Positions 54,301 through 63,337 of a stretch of 64,000 bases of DNA are shown one piece after another. The notes beneath the pieces are model-generated. The model ran no database searches, was not told the DNA's origin, and saw only the letters and a program-made list of their open reading frames with translations. The position numbers were made by a program, and so were the translations under genes. The stretch comes from an uncultured Roseobacter sp. (GTDB lineage: Bacteria > Pseudomonadota > Alphaproteobacteria > Rhodobacterales > Rhodobacteraceae), in NCBI RefSeq assembly GCF_947499265.1, contig NZ_CANMNK010000003.1:186001-250000 (forward strand), written 5' to 3'. Each line of letters starts with the position of its first letter. Position 1 is the first letter of the stretch.

Positions 54301-55013
54301 AGCGGGCCGGTGCCTGCTACCGTCAGGTCGATGGAGGGCTGCCCCGGCAGGTTCATCATCCGCCCTGCGATGCCGCCGGAGGTCTCATCCAGCTCGATCT
54401 GGACGTCGATCTGCGCCCCTTCGCGGGCAAAACCGCCCTTGATCACATAGGTGCCTTCCGCATTGTCCACCCGGTTTGCGGTCAGATCGATGGATGCGCC
54501 CTCATCGTTCAACTGCGCAGACGCCTGCACGCCCAGGGCCGCCGCTGCCCCCAGAATGGGTTCGCCCAGATCGATGCGGGCCACCTCGAAAAGCTGGATA
54601 TCGACAGAGACCGGCAGTTCAGGCAGCGCAAACTCCGACGCCTCGGCTGAAGGCACCTCGGTGGTTTCCTCAACCTCCGGCAGGCGCGGCAAATCCAATG
54701 AAGCCGCGCTCAGCCGGTCCACCTCCAAGCGCCCGCGCAACAGCGCCAGCCGGCTCCAGTTCAGCCTCACATCCTCCAGCGTCAGCCAGATGCCTTCGTC
54801 ATCCGCGATGGTCATGCGCTCAAAGGAGGCTTCCGAGCTCAGCGCCCCGGCGAACCCGGTGATGTTGACCTCACGACCAGCCCCCGAGAGCAGATCTTCG
54901 AGGGTGCGGGTCAGAAAACCGCCGTCGTCTTCACCCTCTTGCGCAGCCAACCCGAGGGGCCCCGCCACAAACACCACGAGCAACCCAACTATGATCCAGC
55001 GAAAACGCATCAA
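51393..55013 (-). CDS. tamB: TamB-type translocation and assembly module protein
   Basis: A 1206-residue protein with an N-terminal membrane anchor (FRWIIVGLLVVFVAGPLGLA), a very long beta-taco-like stretch of AsmA/TamB repeats and the conserved TamB C-terminal domain (about 880-1206) with FDLVRGRLDILGKRFELDEGSIQ, PYIIFRTTSDTEDGSASITL and EVLSQLLFGRNLSEISAFQALQLA. It spans the periplasm, working with TamA in outer-membrane protein insertion or lipid transport. Start overlaps the tamA stop (ATGA). Length matches alphaproteobacterial TamB. Confidence 0.95.
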   Translation of the reverse strand: MMRFRWIIVGLLVVFVAGPLGLAAQEGEDDGGFLTRTLEDLLSGAGREVNITGFAGALSSEASFERMTIADDEGIWLTLEDVRLNWSRLALLRGRLEVDRLSAASLDLPRLPEVEETTEVPSAEASEFALPELPVSVDIQLFEVARIDLGEPILGAAAALGVQASAQLNDEGASIDLTANRVDNAEGTYVIKGGFAREGAQIDVQIELDETSGGIAGRMMNLPGQPSIDLTVAGTGPLDDFTADIALATDGQDRVAGQVILSALPVETEGATPDRRIRADLGGDITALVAPQSRDFFGTDVSVQVDAVRAADGALDVSAFGLDAKAVQLAGTVRLNAEQWPTFIDVDGEIAQADGQPVLLPGSDVATTVQSVALSVDFDAAKGDAFRGDFDIVDFAREGIRFDETVLALDGTLTGELGAVGRFLGDLDLTTRGLELDDPEAAQALGQNIEGKANIDYVEGDPIRITGLELAGEDYGLGGDIIIEGLEDGFPTQLDLSVQAAELARFAGLAGQPIAGAARLDVAGNVTPLSSMFDLSIRGTTRDLKVDVPQADAVLAGLTALTLQARRDATGTYVDDLSLTNDALNVTGDVKLQTDDSDVNVLARLNDVALVLPQYTGPVNLDAQATQDAQGWIVDVLAQAPYDSAFSVKGRATGPETDVLFKLSVPEVQPLVPSINGPLDANGRVWLTADGYNVDVDAGGPFQSEVSVAGLATGPDAAVAFSAALPNIGVFVPKITGPFSIDGDARRDGRNWQIDTNAQGPAGTQAEIAGLVAEDGTLDLGIVGSLPLGLSEPFLQPRSLQGQAQFDLRAEGAPGLDAVSGTITTRGASFAAPNLRLALVDLATDINLSGGQAQIDVTSAVESGGRIAVGGGLNLTSLAADLDIDLDSVVLTDPRLYSTLISGDIGVAGPLTGGARIDGTINIGETLITVPSTGLTSIGEIPDIVHLGAPRAVTSTRARAGVIPEPEAAGGNGAGSVYGLGIQVNAPNRIFVRGRGIDAELGGGLEITGNTARVISAGQFDLVRGRLDILGKRFELDEGSIQFQGDLVPYIIFRTTSDTEDGSASITLNGPVNEPSVSFSSVPDGPQDEVLSQLLFGRNLSEISAFQALQLASAVAELAGRSGAGVVGSLREGFGLDDFDVTTTDDGEAAVRAGKYLTDTIYTDVLTGGGETELSINLELTDSLKARGTVENDGNTGIGLFFERDY

Positions 55014-56809
55014 AATGCCTGTCCTATGCCGATGTATACCTGAAAGGATGACCCATCATCATCCCCCGATGTGGGCACCGCAACGTCCAGTCGGATGGGC
55101 CCGATCGGCGTGTCATACCGCAGACCGACGCCCGCACCGCTTTGCCATTCGCCCGATCCGTCTGGAAAGGACTCATCTCCAATATAGCCCGCATCAAAGA
55201 AACCGACATAGCCCAGACTGCCCGCGCTGCGAAATCGCACCTCGGCGGACAGGCCGAGAAAGGAACGCCCGCCGACGATCTGACCGCCACCGACATCGAC
55301 GCCTAAGGATTGGTAATCATGGCCGCGCACGGTATCGCCGCCGCCCGAATAAAACAGGAAATCCGCCGGTGCATCGGAGAGGCTCGGCCCCAGAACGGAA
55401 CCAAGCTGCCCACGCAGGGCAAAGGTTGTCGTCCGCACGTCCCCGATGGTGCGATAGACGCGGGCATCGACGGAGGTCAGCAGCCCGTTGTCCGCACCTT
55501 GCAGCGCATAGAAGGGCGTGAGATCCGCGTTCAGATAATAGCCCTTGCGCGCGTCCAGGATCCGGTCGCGATAATCAAAGGTCGTGCCCGCAGGCACCAT
55601 GAAGAGCGTGTATTGATCATCGCCGAAGGCATCGCGGGTGTTGGCGCGGCGCAGCGCAACCCCAAGCCTGTAGGTGCGTTTGTCGGAGGCGATACGCTCG
55701 ATGCCTGCTCCGATGGTCGCCTGACGGGAGAAGAAATTGATCTCATCCTGCTGCTCGACCTCTCCGAGAATATAGAGGTCGGTATCTTCATTGAAGGTCG
55801 CAGGGCGCTGGTAGCGTGCGCCCAGCAGAAAGTCGGTGCCGCCGGTGTCCCCGCCAATGCCCTCGATCTCCGCCTCAACGCGCAGCCGTTCTGCGCCGCC
55901 AAAGAGGTTGCGGTGCACCCAGAACGCGCTCAGCGACAGCCCTTCGATGGTCGAGATTTCCCCACCGAAGCCAAAGCGGCGTGGTTTGTCATCGGCGACC
56001 CGCGCCGTGATCCCAAGCTCATCTCCCGGCCCCACCTCCTCGGCCTCGATCATCGCAACAGAACTGAAAGTTCCCGTGCGCCGCAATCGATTTGCCGCGT
56101 CTTGCAGTTCATCCGGCGAGTAGACCGTGCCAGTGGGCAATCCCGCAATTTCCAGAATGCGTTCGGTGCGCACAGCACTATTGCCCGCCACTTTCAGATC
56201 CCCAAACCGCAGCCTTGGGCCCGGATCGAGCCGCAGGGTGGCATTGAGGGTCCCCTCGGCGTGTCGTGCGGTCAGGCGCTGGCTCTCCAGCTTGGCCTTG
56301 GCATGGCCCCGGTCACGCCAAGCGTTGGTCGTGGCGCTGACGGTATCACGCAGCAGGCTCAGCTTGGCGGTTTCACCGGATCTGAACCCCTCCGGCAGAG
56401 TTGTACCGGGCGCCAAAGGGCCAACCTCTGCGGTGCCAAATCGAAACTGATTGCCGGGCGTGATGCTGATGTCCGCACGCGAAACGCTGCTAGGTGGGGA
56501 AACGGATTTGATCGAGGAGGCCTCGCGCCCGTCCAGTTTTATGCCGATGACCGCACCGTAATACCCATAGTCGTAGAGGACGGCCAAAATGCGTTTGTAA
56601 TCGGCTTGCGCGATGGACACCAATTCCTGCGGCGTCATCTCCGTCTCAGCTGTGGATTGCTCAATCAGCAGTGAGCCGCCCTCGATGTCGGTGCGCAACT
56701 CTTCGCTCAGCGCCCCTTGCAGATCGACATCCAGCGCCAGCGCGGGCGTGCCCAGCAACAGCATCGACGCCGCAATCAAGGATCGGTTACACACCCATCC
56801 CCTACTCAT
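55010..56809 (-). CDS. tamA: TamA-type outer-membrane assembly protein
   Basis: A 599-residue Omp85 protein. Signal peptide (about 1-25), POTRA domains (about 30-265, with FRFGTAEVGPLAPGTTLPEG and LRFGDLKVAGNSAVRTERIL) and a 16-strand barrel with RGHDYQSLGVD, the xRG-type motif, and a C-terminal VYIGIGQAF ending in phenylalanine. It inserts proteins into the outer membrane with TamB. Although the frame is open to 56968, the ATG at 56809 gives a normal signal peptide. Confidence 0.94.
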   Translation of the reverse strand: MSRGWVCNRSLIAASMLLLGTPALALDVDLQGALSEELRTDIEGGSLLIEQSTAETEMTPQELVSIAQADYKRILAVLYDYGYYGAVIGIKLDGREASSIKSVSPPSSVSRADISITPGNQFRFGTAEVGPLAPGTTLPEGFRSGETAKLSLLRDTVSATTNAWRDRGHAKAKLESQRLTARHAEGTLNATLRLDPGPRLRFGDLKVAGNSAVRTERILEIAGLPTGTVYSPDELQDAANRLRRTGTFSSVAMIEAEEVGPGDELGITARVADDKPRRFGFGGEISTIEGLSLSAFWVHRNLFGGAERLRVEAEIEGIGGDTGGTDFLLGARYQRPATFNEDTDLYILGEVEQQDEINFFSRQATIGAGIERIASDKRTYRLGVALRRANTRDAFGDDQYTLFMVPAGTTFDYRDRILDARKGYYLNADLTPFYALQGADNGLLTSVDARVYRTIGDVRTTTFALRGQLGSVLGPSLSDAPADFLFYSGGGDTVRGHDYQSLGVDVGGGQIVGGRSFLGLSAEVRFRSAGSLGYVGFFDAGYIGDESFPDGSGEWQSGAGVGLRYDTPIGPIRLDVAVPTSGDDDGSSFQVYIGIGQAF

Positions 56810-56980
56810 CCACGTTGCCTGCACATTTAACCCCCCGGTTCGGCGCCATTTTTTGTCTGGCAACAGGTGAGCCGCAAAAGCGCCAGCGACTCGCCGTTTC
56901 CCTGTTTTAGCGGGATTCGATGCGATGCTGCAAACAGGCAAACACGGGGGTCCGGCGCCTTCGTTCACATTTAGGGAAAT

Positions 56981-56995
56981 ACACGCGGTCCGTGT
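56981..56995 (-). terminator. Hairpin directly after the adhesin stop codon
   Basis: On the reverse strand ACACG-GACCG-CGTGT followed by ATTTCCC forms a five-pair stem just beyond the TAA at 56998-56996. A modest terminator candidate for the adhesin gene. Confidence 0.4.
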
Positions 56996-59900
56996 TTAAA
57001 CGACGGGGACAGCACCCGACACTTCGATGTCCGTGTCCACACCCAGCGTCGCCAGCACATTGCCGTCCTGAACGTAGTTGTAGATGTCGAGCGTGTTGCC
57101 CTGACCATCGTCCACCGGCGCGCCCGCGACCTTCTGGAAACCGCCCTCGGCATCGCCCAGCAGCGTGAGCTGGTCGCCGGTATCCCCGTAGATCACCGCA
57201 CTTTCCGGCAGCGCCGCGTCTAGCAGCGCCTCAAGCTGGCTGTCGCTGGTGGCGGAGAGGTCCACCACGTCTGCGAGTGTCAGCTCCAGCGTATTTCCAA
57301 GACCGTTTTCCATATCGATTGCTTCGATGTTGCGGATATCGAGCGACCGGATCAGATCGTCGGTCAGGTTCCCACCCACGTCGATATCCAGGATGTCGCG
57401 GCCCAATCCGCCGTCGATGACGTCGAGCCCATCTACGGACACCTCGCCCACGCGCACCACATCATCGCCAGCGCCCGCCAGCACCACATCAGCGCCGGTG
57501 CCGCCATCAATCGTATCATTGCCATCAAACCCGAGGATCACGTCATCACCCGCATGCCCCTGAATGGTGTCATCTGCCTGACCACCAAAAAGCAGATCAT
57601 GATCGGCAAATCCGGAAACCACCTGCGCTGTGTCCGCCCTGCCAATCACATCGCTTTTGAAAAGCTCGACCTCGGCTGTATCGCGATCACCGTCGAGGTC
57701 AAAACGTGCCGTGACACTGATCCGGTTGCTTTCGCCCAGCAGGGTGTCGATGTTTTCGATGCTCGCAAGTGGCAGGACATAGTCGATGCCATCCACGGTC
57801 AGCGCATCGCTGGTCTCGGTTGCGATCACGCCCTTGTCAACGCCATCCACTTCCAGCGCCACGTCGAGCGATATCAGGCTGGGCGAGAATACCGGTGTCG
57901 CGGTCAGCGCAGACGCAAGATCGGCGGAGCTTTCCAGCAGCGTCGGTTCGGGGTCGATTTCCTGCAACAGGGTTGGATCGTAGCTTGCACCGATGCCAAA
58001 GGCCTGGATATCGAGGCTGAAGGCCGCATCCGGCGAGTTCTGCAGCGCGTCCAGCGAGTCGCGCCAGGCCTCGCTGGTGGGCACGCCATCGGTGATAAAG
58101 AGCAGGAAGTTTGCCTCACCCACTGGCTGCGCCGCAAAGAATTCATTGGCCTCGTCCAGCGCAAGATCCCACCGCGTCGTACCGCGCAGGAACGGCAGGT
58201 CGAGGATCTGTTCGGCAAGCGCGGGATCTTGCAGGCTGAAGGGCCCAATGGCGCTCGCGGCCCTGGAATAGGAGATGATCTGCACCTCTACTTCCGTATC
58301 GGATCCTTCAAATTTCTGCGCAAGTTGGGCGACGGCATCTGCAACGGCTTCTTTCTGTTCCGTCCATGCCGCAGCCCCGATGCTGCCGGAGCTGTCCATC
58401 GCGACAACGAGATTGACAGCGATCGCATCCGCGGCTTCGGCATCGATCACCAATGCCCCTGCGGCGGTGCTGTCGCTGGCATCGCCAACCACATCTACCG
58501 TGACGGAGGCATCTCCCGCGCCCCCGCTGCTGGCCTCAACAACTGTTGTGACCCGCCCAACGGAAACGGCGCCTTCCGCGTCTGTCACGGTGTAGCTGAA
58601 GCGGTCCACGCCGGCAAAACCGGCGTTGGGTGTATAGACGAAAGAGCCGTCGCCGTTGATGGTCACAACCCCGTTTTGCGGCGCATCATCCCCGGCAGCA
58701 AAGCTCAGCGCATCCTCACTGTCCACGTCACTGGCAGACAGCTGACCGGCAATTGCCTCGTTTGTATCCACCTCAAAGACGGTGTTGGGCGTGACCGTCG
58801 GCGCATCATTGGTACCGGTCAGGGTGACTTCGACGATCTGCGTGGCTTCCGCCCCAAATTCGTCACGCGCCGTCGCGGTCATGGTCTCGACCACAACCTC
58901 ATCTTCGGAAATGCTGTCGGCCAAGATGCTGTCTAGCTCGTAGCTCCAGGCCCCATTGGCATCGATGGCAAAGACGCCGAACACCGCCGTGGACACGCCG
59001 GTCCAGGTGATGGTCGCATCCTCGTCAACATCCTCCGCCGTCAGCTGGCCTTGGACCTCCACCTGATCATCATCCTCGGCAAGCGCGCCGCGGGCCTGTC
59101 CCAGCGTTGTGGTGATCACTGGCGCATCGTTCATCGGGCTCACGGTGATGGTGACCGTTGCTTCTGCGGTTTCACCATCCGGGTCAGAGACGATGACACT
59201 GAAACTGTCGGTGCCGAAAAAGTCCGAATTGGGCTGGTAGGCGTAGGTGCCGTCCTGCAGCAGCACGACCTCGCCATTGGTCGGCACCTCGTTGATCGCA
59301 AAGCTCAGCAGATCGCCATCCACATCACTGGCATTGATCGAGCCGGTGAAGATGCCATCCTCCATCACCACCGCGACGCTGTCTTCGGCCTGCGGGGCGT
59401 CATTGACCGGCAGGACATTCACCACCACCGATCCTTCGATCACATTGCCGCCGGAATCGATGGCGATGTAGGTGAATGTATCCGTCCCGTTGAAATCCGG
59501 TTCCGGCACATAGTCGAACCCGCCATCCGGACGCACCACCACGGTCCCGTTTGCAGGGCCCTGATCGAGCGCGAAGACGAGGTTCCCGGCCACATCCCCG
59601 ATATCGCCGCTGATGGGCGCGCTTGGGCTGGAATCCTCTAGGCCCGTCACAACAAGCACAGGGCCTTCGTCGTTGGTGTCGATGATCAGAGTGTCGTCAA
59701 TGGTATCGCTGCCCTCGATGGGCTCCTCGCGCTCGACATCCGGCGGTGCTTCGATGCTGTCGATCTCGTCAATCGAATCCACTTCGAGGCTGGTCGGCGG
59801 TTGGGCCGATTCCTGATCGAAGTTCGACCGGCTGCTGGTGTCTGAGAGCGTAACAAACGCCTCGCCGGCATCGAGACGGGAGGCAGCAAGGCGGAAAGCG

Positions 59901-60799
59901 GCAAAGGCTTCGGCGATCAACAGGTTGTCTTCGGTGGTATCCTGCAGCGTCCGGTCAACTTCGCGCGTTACGGTATTGTCGGCGGAAACGATCCATTTGG
60001 TGTTTGTGTCGGTGATGAAGGCAATCAGATTGCCGTCGATGTCGCGCAATTCCACGCGACCCTTGCCGCCGTCGGGATCCGTGGTCAATGTGACCTCGGT
60101 TGTATCGACGCCACCTTCGCTGGCAATCTGAACAACCACCGTGGTGCCCCTGATCCCCATCGTGGATGAGGGCGTGTTCACATCCATCCCGCCCGTCTTG
60201 GCCACCTGCCCCGCGATAAAGACAAAACTGCCCTGGATCAGGCTGAAGCTGCCGGTGTTATCATCCGCATTCGGGTCGTAGATAAGCTCATCAATCACCA
60301 TCCGCGATGCGGCGGCCAATGTGAAAATCGTGCCATCCAGGAAGGTCACCGAAACGGCCGCGTCCTCTTCGGTGGCAATCACATCGTTCTGGAAGATCTT
60401 CATCCCGACCTGAAGGGTCTCTTCGGTGCCATCCGCGCGCTGCACCGATGTGGTCCCCTCAACGGTCTCGACCTGACCGATAGGTCCAGCTTCGGCCACA
60501 TCGCCGACCTGGGCATATTGACCCGGCGCAATCGGCCCGGCGAGCCGCTCCACCAGATCCCCCCGCAGGATCGCGCCATTGGGATCGCGCAGATCGACAG
60601 CCGGCTGATAGGCGAAGTAATCAGGGATACGATAACTCGCCTCGGCATCGTTGACGATGTAGAGATCCGGCCCCAGCCGGTAGAATTCGCCACTGAACAG
60701 CAAGGCACTATCAGGCACTAAAATCGCCGAGGTTCCGTCACCAAATAGTGTGACAACCTCCTTCGGCTCTTCGTTTTGTGCCAAATATTGCCGAGACAC
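56996..60799 (-). CDS. Large RTX adhesin with FecR, cadherin-like and VWA domains
   Basis: A 1267-residue acidic protein without a Sec signal, as expected for type I secretion. In order: a FecR-like domain (about 105-230, GQVETVEGTTSVQR, NDVIATEEDAAVSVTFLDGT, NTPSSTMGIRGTT); a Ser/Asp/Glu-rich linker; four cadherin-like repeats (about 375-755, each ending NDAP or similar, DPDGETAEATVTITV); a VWA domain (about 795-970) with metal-site DSSGS (802-806) and ITDGVPTS; RTX calcium repeats (about 1070-1112, GHAGDDVILGFDGNDTIDGG); and a C-terminal region (about 1130-1267) probably holding the secretion signal. It should mediate surface attachment. The HlyD adaptor at 63338 may export it. Confidence 0.9.
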   Translation of the reverse strand: MSRQYLAQNEEPKEVVTLFGDGTSAILVPDSALLFSGEFYRLGPDLYIVNDAEASYRIPDYFAYQPAVDLRDPNGAILRGDLVERLAGPIAPGQYAQVGDVAEAGPIGQVETVEGTTSVQRADGTEETLQVGMKIFQNDVIATEEDAAVSVTFLDGTIFTLAAASRMVIDELIYDPNADDNTGSFSLIQGSFVFIAGQVAKTGGMDVNTPSSTMGIRGTTVVVQIASEGGVDTTEVTLTTDPDGGKGRVELRDIDGNLIAFITDTNTKWIVSADNTVTREVDRTLQDTTEDNLLIAEAFAAFRLAASRLDAGEAFVTLSDTSSRSNFDQESAQPPTSLEVDSIDEIDSIEAPPDVEREEPIEGSDTIDDTLIIDTNDEGPVLVVTGLEDSSPSAPISGDIGDVAGNLVFALDQGPANGTVVVRPDGGFDYVPEPDFNGTDTFTYIAIDSGGNVIEGSVVVNVLPVNDAPQAEDSVAVVMEDGIFTGSINASDVDGDLLSFAINEVPTNGEVVLLQDGTYAYQPNSDFFGTDSFSVIVSDPDGETAEATVTITVSPMNDAPVITTTLGQARGALAEDDDQVEVQGQLTAEDVDEDATITWTGVSTAVFGVFAIDANGAWSYELDSILADSISEDEVVVETMTATARDEFGAEATQIVEVTLTGTNDAPTVTPNTVFEVDTNEAIAGQLSASDVDSEDALSFAAGDDAPQNGVVTINGDGSFVYTPNAGFAGVDRFSYTVTDAEGAVSVGRVTTVVEASSGGAGDASVTVDVVGDASDSTAAGALVIDAEAADAIAVNLVVAMDSSGSIGAAAWTEQKEAVADAVAQLAQKFEGSDTEVEVQIISYSRAASAIGPFSLQDPALAEQILDLPFLRGTTRWDLALDEANEFFAAQPVGEANFLLFITDGVPTSEAWRDSLDALQNSPDAAFSLDIQAFGIGASYDPTLLQEIDPEPTLLESSADLASALTATPVFSPSLISLDVALEVDGVDKGVIATETSDALTVDGIDYVLPLASIENIDTLLGESNRISVTARFDLDGDRDTAEVELFKSDVIGRADTAQVVSGFADHDLLFGGQADDTIQGHAGDDVILGFDGNDTIDGGTGADVVLAGAGDDVVRVGEVSVDGLDVIDGGLGRDILDIDVGGNLTDDLIRSLDIRNIEAIDMENGLGNTLELTLADVVDLSATSDSQLEALLDAALPESAVIYGDTGDQLTLLGDAEGGFQKVAGAPVDDGQGNTLDIYNYVQDGNVLATLGVDTDIEVSGAVPVV

Positions 60800-61081
60800 C
60801 AGCCATTCCCCCAGCGATTAACTTAACTGATATTTAACCTAAAATTGAGTCCGCTTCTGTGAACGATCCCACATTCCGTCTAAATAACGCCAGAAAAAAG
60901 CCATATTTCTTCCAGCACAAAAAAAATCTCTTGATTACGTCTATTATGGAAACAAACACAGCGCAATCGTGCGACTTGATCCGTCAGCCGATTCGGTCAG
61001 AATAGCAACATCAACCCGGGGGAGCTGGTTTGTGCTGCGCTGATGGGGCAGCTTATTGTCAGCGGTCGGGTGATCACCGAA
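60800..61081. promoter_or_regulatory. AT-rich divergent promoter region of adhesin and cyclase genes
   Basis: 282 bases, markedly AT-rich, with long A/T runs (60894-60932). It must hold promoters for both divergent genes, but no clear -35/-10 pair or palindrome could be fixed by eye. Confidence 0.4.
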
Positions 61082-63337
61082 ATGACGCAATGGCTATCGA
61101 AATGGTTCGGTTGGGTGCGGGTGATCGCTTTTTTCGGTCTGCTGTGCGGATTGGCCATTCGCGTCGGTGATCCACAGCCGCTCGCGACCCTGCGTAACGC
61201 CACTTTCGATCTCTACCACCAGTCCAAACCGCGCGACCTGACGCCGATGCCAGTGAGCATTCTCGACGTCGATGACCGCAGCATTGAGGAAATCGGGCAA
61301 TGGCCGTGGCCGCGCAGCCGCATTGCAGAGATGGTGACCCGCGCCACCGAACAGGGCGCGGTTGCCATCGGGTTCGACATCGTTTTTGCCGAGCCTGATC
61401 GCCTGTCCCCGGCGCGAATTGCCCAGGACAACCCCGACATGCCGCCCGATCTGGCCGAGGGGCTGAAGAAACTGCCCGACAATGACAGTGTTCTGGCCGC
61501 AGCTTTTGCGACCTCGCGGGTGATTGTCGGACAGGCCAGCGTGCGCACAACGGCGGGGAACCGGGCGGAAAAACGCGAAATGGCCCCCGCCGCACATGCC
61601 ACGATCGGACCGGACCCAACGCCATACCTGATAAAATTCCCCGATATCGTGCAAAACCTGCCGGAGCTTGAGGCCACGGCAGCCGGGCGCGGTATGTTCA
61701 GCGCCAGACCTGACCCCGATGGCGTCTACCGGCGCGTGCCGCTGGTGATGAGCGTTCAGGGTCAGATCAGATTGGGGCTGACGCCAGAATTGCTGCGGGT
61801 GGCCACTGGCGGGCAACCCTTTGCCGTGCGCAGCAACGACGCCGGGATCGAGGGGGTCGTTCTGGCGCGCCAGTTGATCCCGACGGCGCGGGACGGCACC
61901 GTCTGGCCCTACCTTACGCCGTCGTCACGCAGCCGCTACATCTCTGCCGCCGATCTGCTCAAGGACCGGGTGCCGCAAGGGCGGCTCGCAGGGCATCTGG
62001 TGCTGGTGGGCACCTCCGCCATCGGGCTTGAGGATTTTCGCGCCACGCCTCTGGGAGTGGCGATGGCCGGGGTTGAGATCCACGCACAAGTCCTTGAAAA
62101 CATTATGGCCAAAACGCTATTGCTGCGGCCCAATTACACGATTGCAATTGAGCTTGTGACCACGCTGGTGCTCTGCGGTCTGGTCATCCTCTTTGCACCC
62201 AGGCTGTCCGCACGCTTGCTGATTTCATCTTCATTTGTGCTGCTGGCAGGATACGTCGGCACCTCCTACTACCTGTTCTACGACAAGCGCATCCTGCTCG
62301 ACGCGTCATTTCCGGTGATCGCCACCGCGACAGCGGTAATGTTGATTTCCACGGTCAATTACCTGCGCGAAGAACGCCAGCGCCGTGAAATTCGCAGCGC
62401 CTTTGGCCAGTATGTCTCGCGGGATCTTGTCGACCAGCTGAGCCGCAATCAGGGCAAGCTGACCTTGGGGGGCGAATCCCGGCAACTGACCCTGCTTTTC
62501 AGCGACGTGCGTGGTTTTACCGCCATCGCCGAAGAGTTCCGCGACGACCCCGAGGCGCTGACGCTGCTGATGAATAAGTTTCTGACCATCCTGTCCCGCG
62601 CGATCATGGAACAGAAGGGCACCATCGATAAGTTCATGGGCGACGCGGTGATGGCGTTCTGGAACGCACCGCTGGACAACGACGACCACGCGCGCGCGAC
62701 CTGTCGCGCCGCCCTCAAGATGATTGCGGATGTGGACAAGTTCAACAAAGAGCGTTTGCGGGAACAGAAACGCAAACGCGTGGCGCAGCGGGGCGACAAG
62801 CGCAAGCCCTGGACGAAGGTGCACAAAATCAACGTCGGCATCGGGATCAACACCGGTCAATGCGTTGTAGGGAACATGGGCAGTGACACACGGTTCGACT
62901 ATACCGCATTGGGCGATCCGGTGAACGTTGCGTCCCGCCTTGAAGGACAGTCGCGGTATTATGGCCTGGCGATTATTCTCGGAAACGCCACCGCCCAGGA
63001 GGTTATGGGCGAGTTCGCAGTCATGGAGCTGGATCGTGTACGGGTGGTTGGCAAAGAGGTGCCCGAGACGATATTCGCGCTTTTGGGGGCCGAAGATCTG
63101 CGCCGAAAACCATCCTTCCAGAAGGTCTTGGTCACCAACGCTGGCATGCTCAGCGCCTACAGAGAGCAGGATTGGGATCGCGCGGAAGCCCTGCTAGAGC
63201 AGTTGACAGTTGATGTGCAGCCGCTTGATCTGCAGCTCAAGACCTATCTGGAGATGTATCGCAGCCGGATCGCGGATTTACGCGTTGGTCCTCCGGGCCC
63301 GGACTGGGATGGTGTCTTTGCCTCCACCAAGAAGTGA
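61082..63337 (+). CDS. CHASE2 domain adenylate/guanylate cyclase
   Basis: A 751-residue membrane sensor-enzyme. An N-terminal helix (about 10-27, FGWVRVIAFFGLLCGLAIRV) is followed by a periplasmic CHASE2 domain (about 40-330, VSILDVDDRSIEEIGQWPWPRS, ATPLGVAMAGVEIHAQVLEN), three membrane helices (about 345-420) and a class III cyclase domain (about 455-640). Metal-binding aspartates appear in LLFSDVRGFTAIAEEF (near 474) and DKFMGDAVMAF (near 520), and FDYTALGDPVNVASRLE is the usual active-site segment. It should make cAMP or cGMP in response to an external signal. Start ATG 61082, though 61043 is also possible. It is divergent from the adhesin. Confidence 0.92.
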   Translation: MTQWLSKWFGWVRVIAFFGLLCGLAIRVGDPQPLATLRNATFDLYHQSKPRDLTPMPVSILDVDDRSIEEIGQWPWPRSRIAEMVTRATEQGAVAIGFDIVFAEPDRLSPARIAQDNPDMPPDLAEGLKKLPDNDSVLAAAFATSRVIVGQASVRTTAGNRAEKREMAPAAHATIGPDPTPYLIKFPDIVQNLPELEATAAGRGMFSARPDPDGVYRRVPLVMSVQGQIRLGLTPELLRVATGGQPFAVRSNDAGIEGVVLARQLIPTARDGTVWPYLTPSSRSRYISAADLLKDRVPQGRLAGHLVLVGTSAIGLEDFRATPLGVAMAGVEIHAQVLENIMAKTLLLRPNYTIAIELVTTLVLCGLVILFAPRLSARLLISSSFVLLAGYVGTSYYLFYDKRILLDASFPVIATATAVMLISTVNYLREERQRREIRSAFGQYVSRDLVDQLSRNQGKLTLGGESRQLTLLFSDVRGFTAIAEEFRDDPEALTLLMNKFLTILSRAIMEQKGTIDKFMGDAVMAFWNAPLDNDDHARATCRAALKMIADVDKFNKERLREQKRKRVAQRGDKRKPWTKVHKINVGIGINTGQCVVGNMGSDTRFDYTALGDPVNVASRLEGQSRYYGLAIILGNATAQEVMGEFAVMELDRVRVVGKEVPETIFALLGAEDLRRKPSFQKVLVTNAGMLSAYREQDWDRAEALLEQLTVDVQPLDLQLKTYLEMYRSRIADLRVGPPGPDWDGVFASTKK

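Noticed and set aside
52719-54650. 643-codon open frame on the forward strand inside tamB
   Set aside because: It is antisense to tamB, which has clear TamB motifs. The antisense protein is rich in Arg, His and Gln with no motif, typical of an antisense frame in GC-rich DNA.
55310-58936. Forward frames of about 450 codons opposite tamA and the adhesin
   Set aside because: Both are antisense to genes with well-defined domains, and their translations have no recognisable fold.
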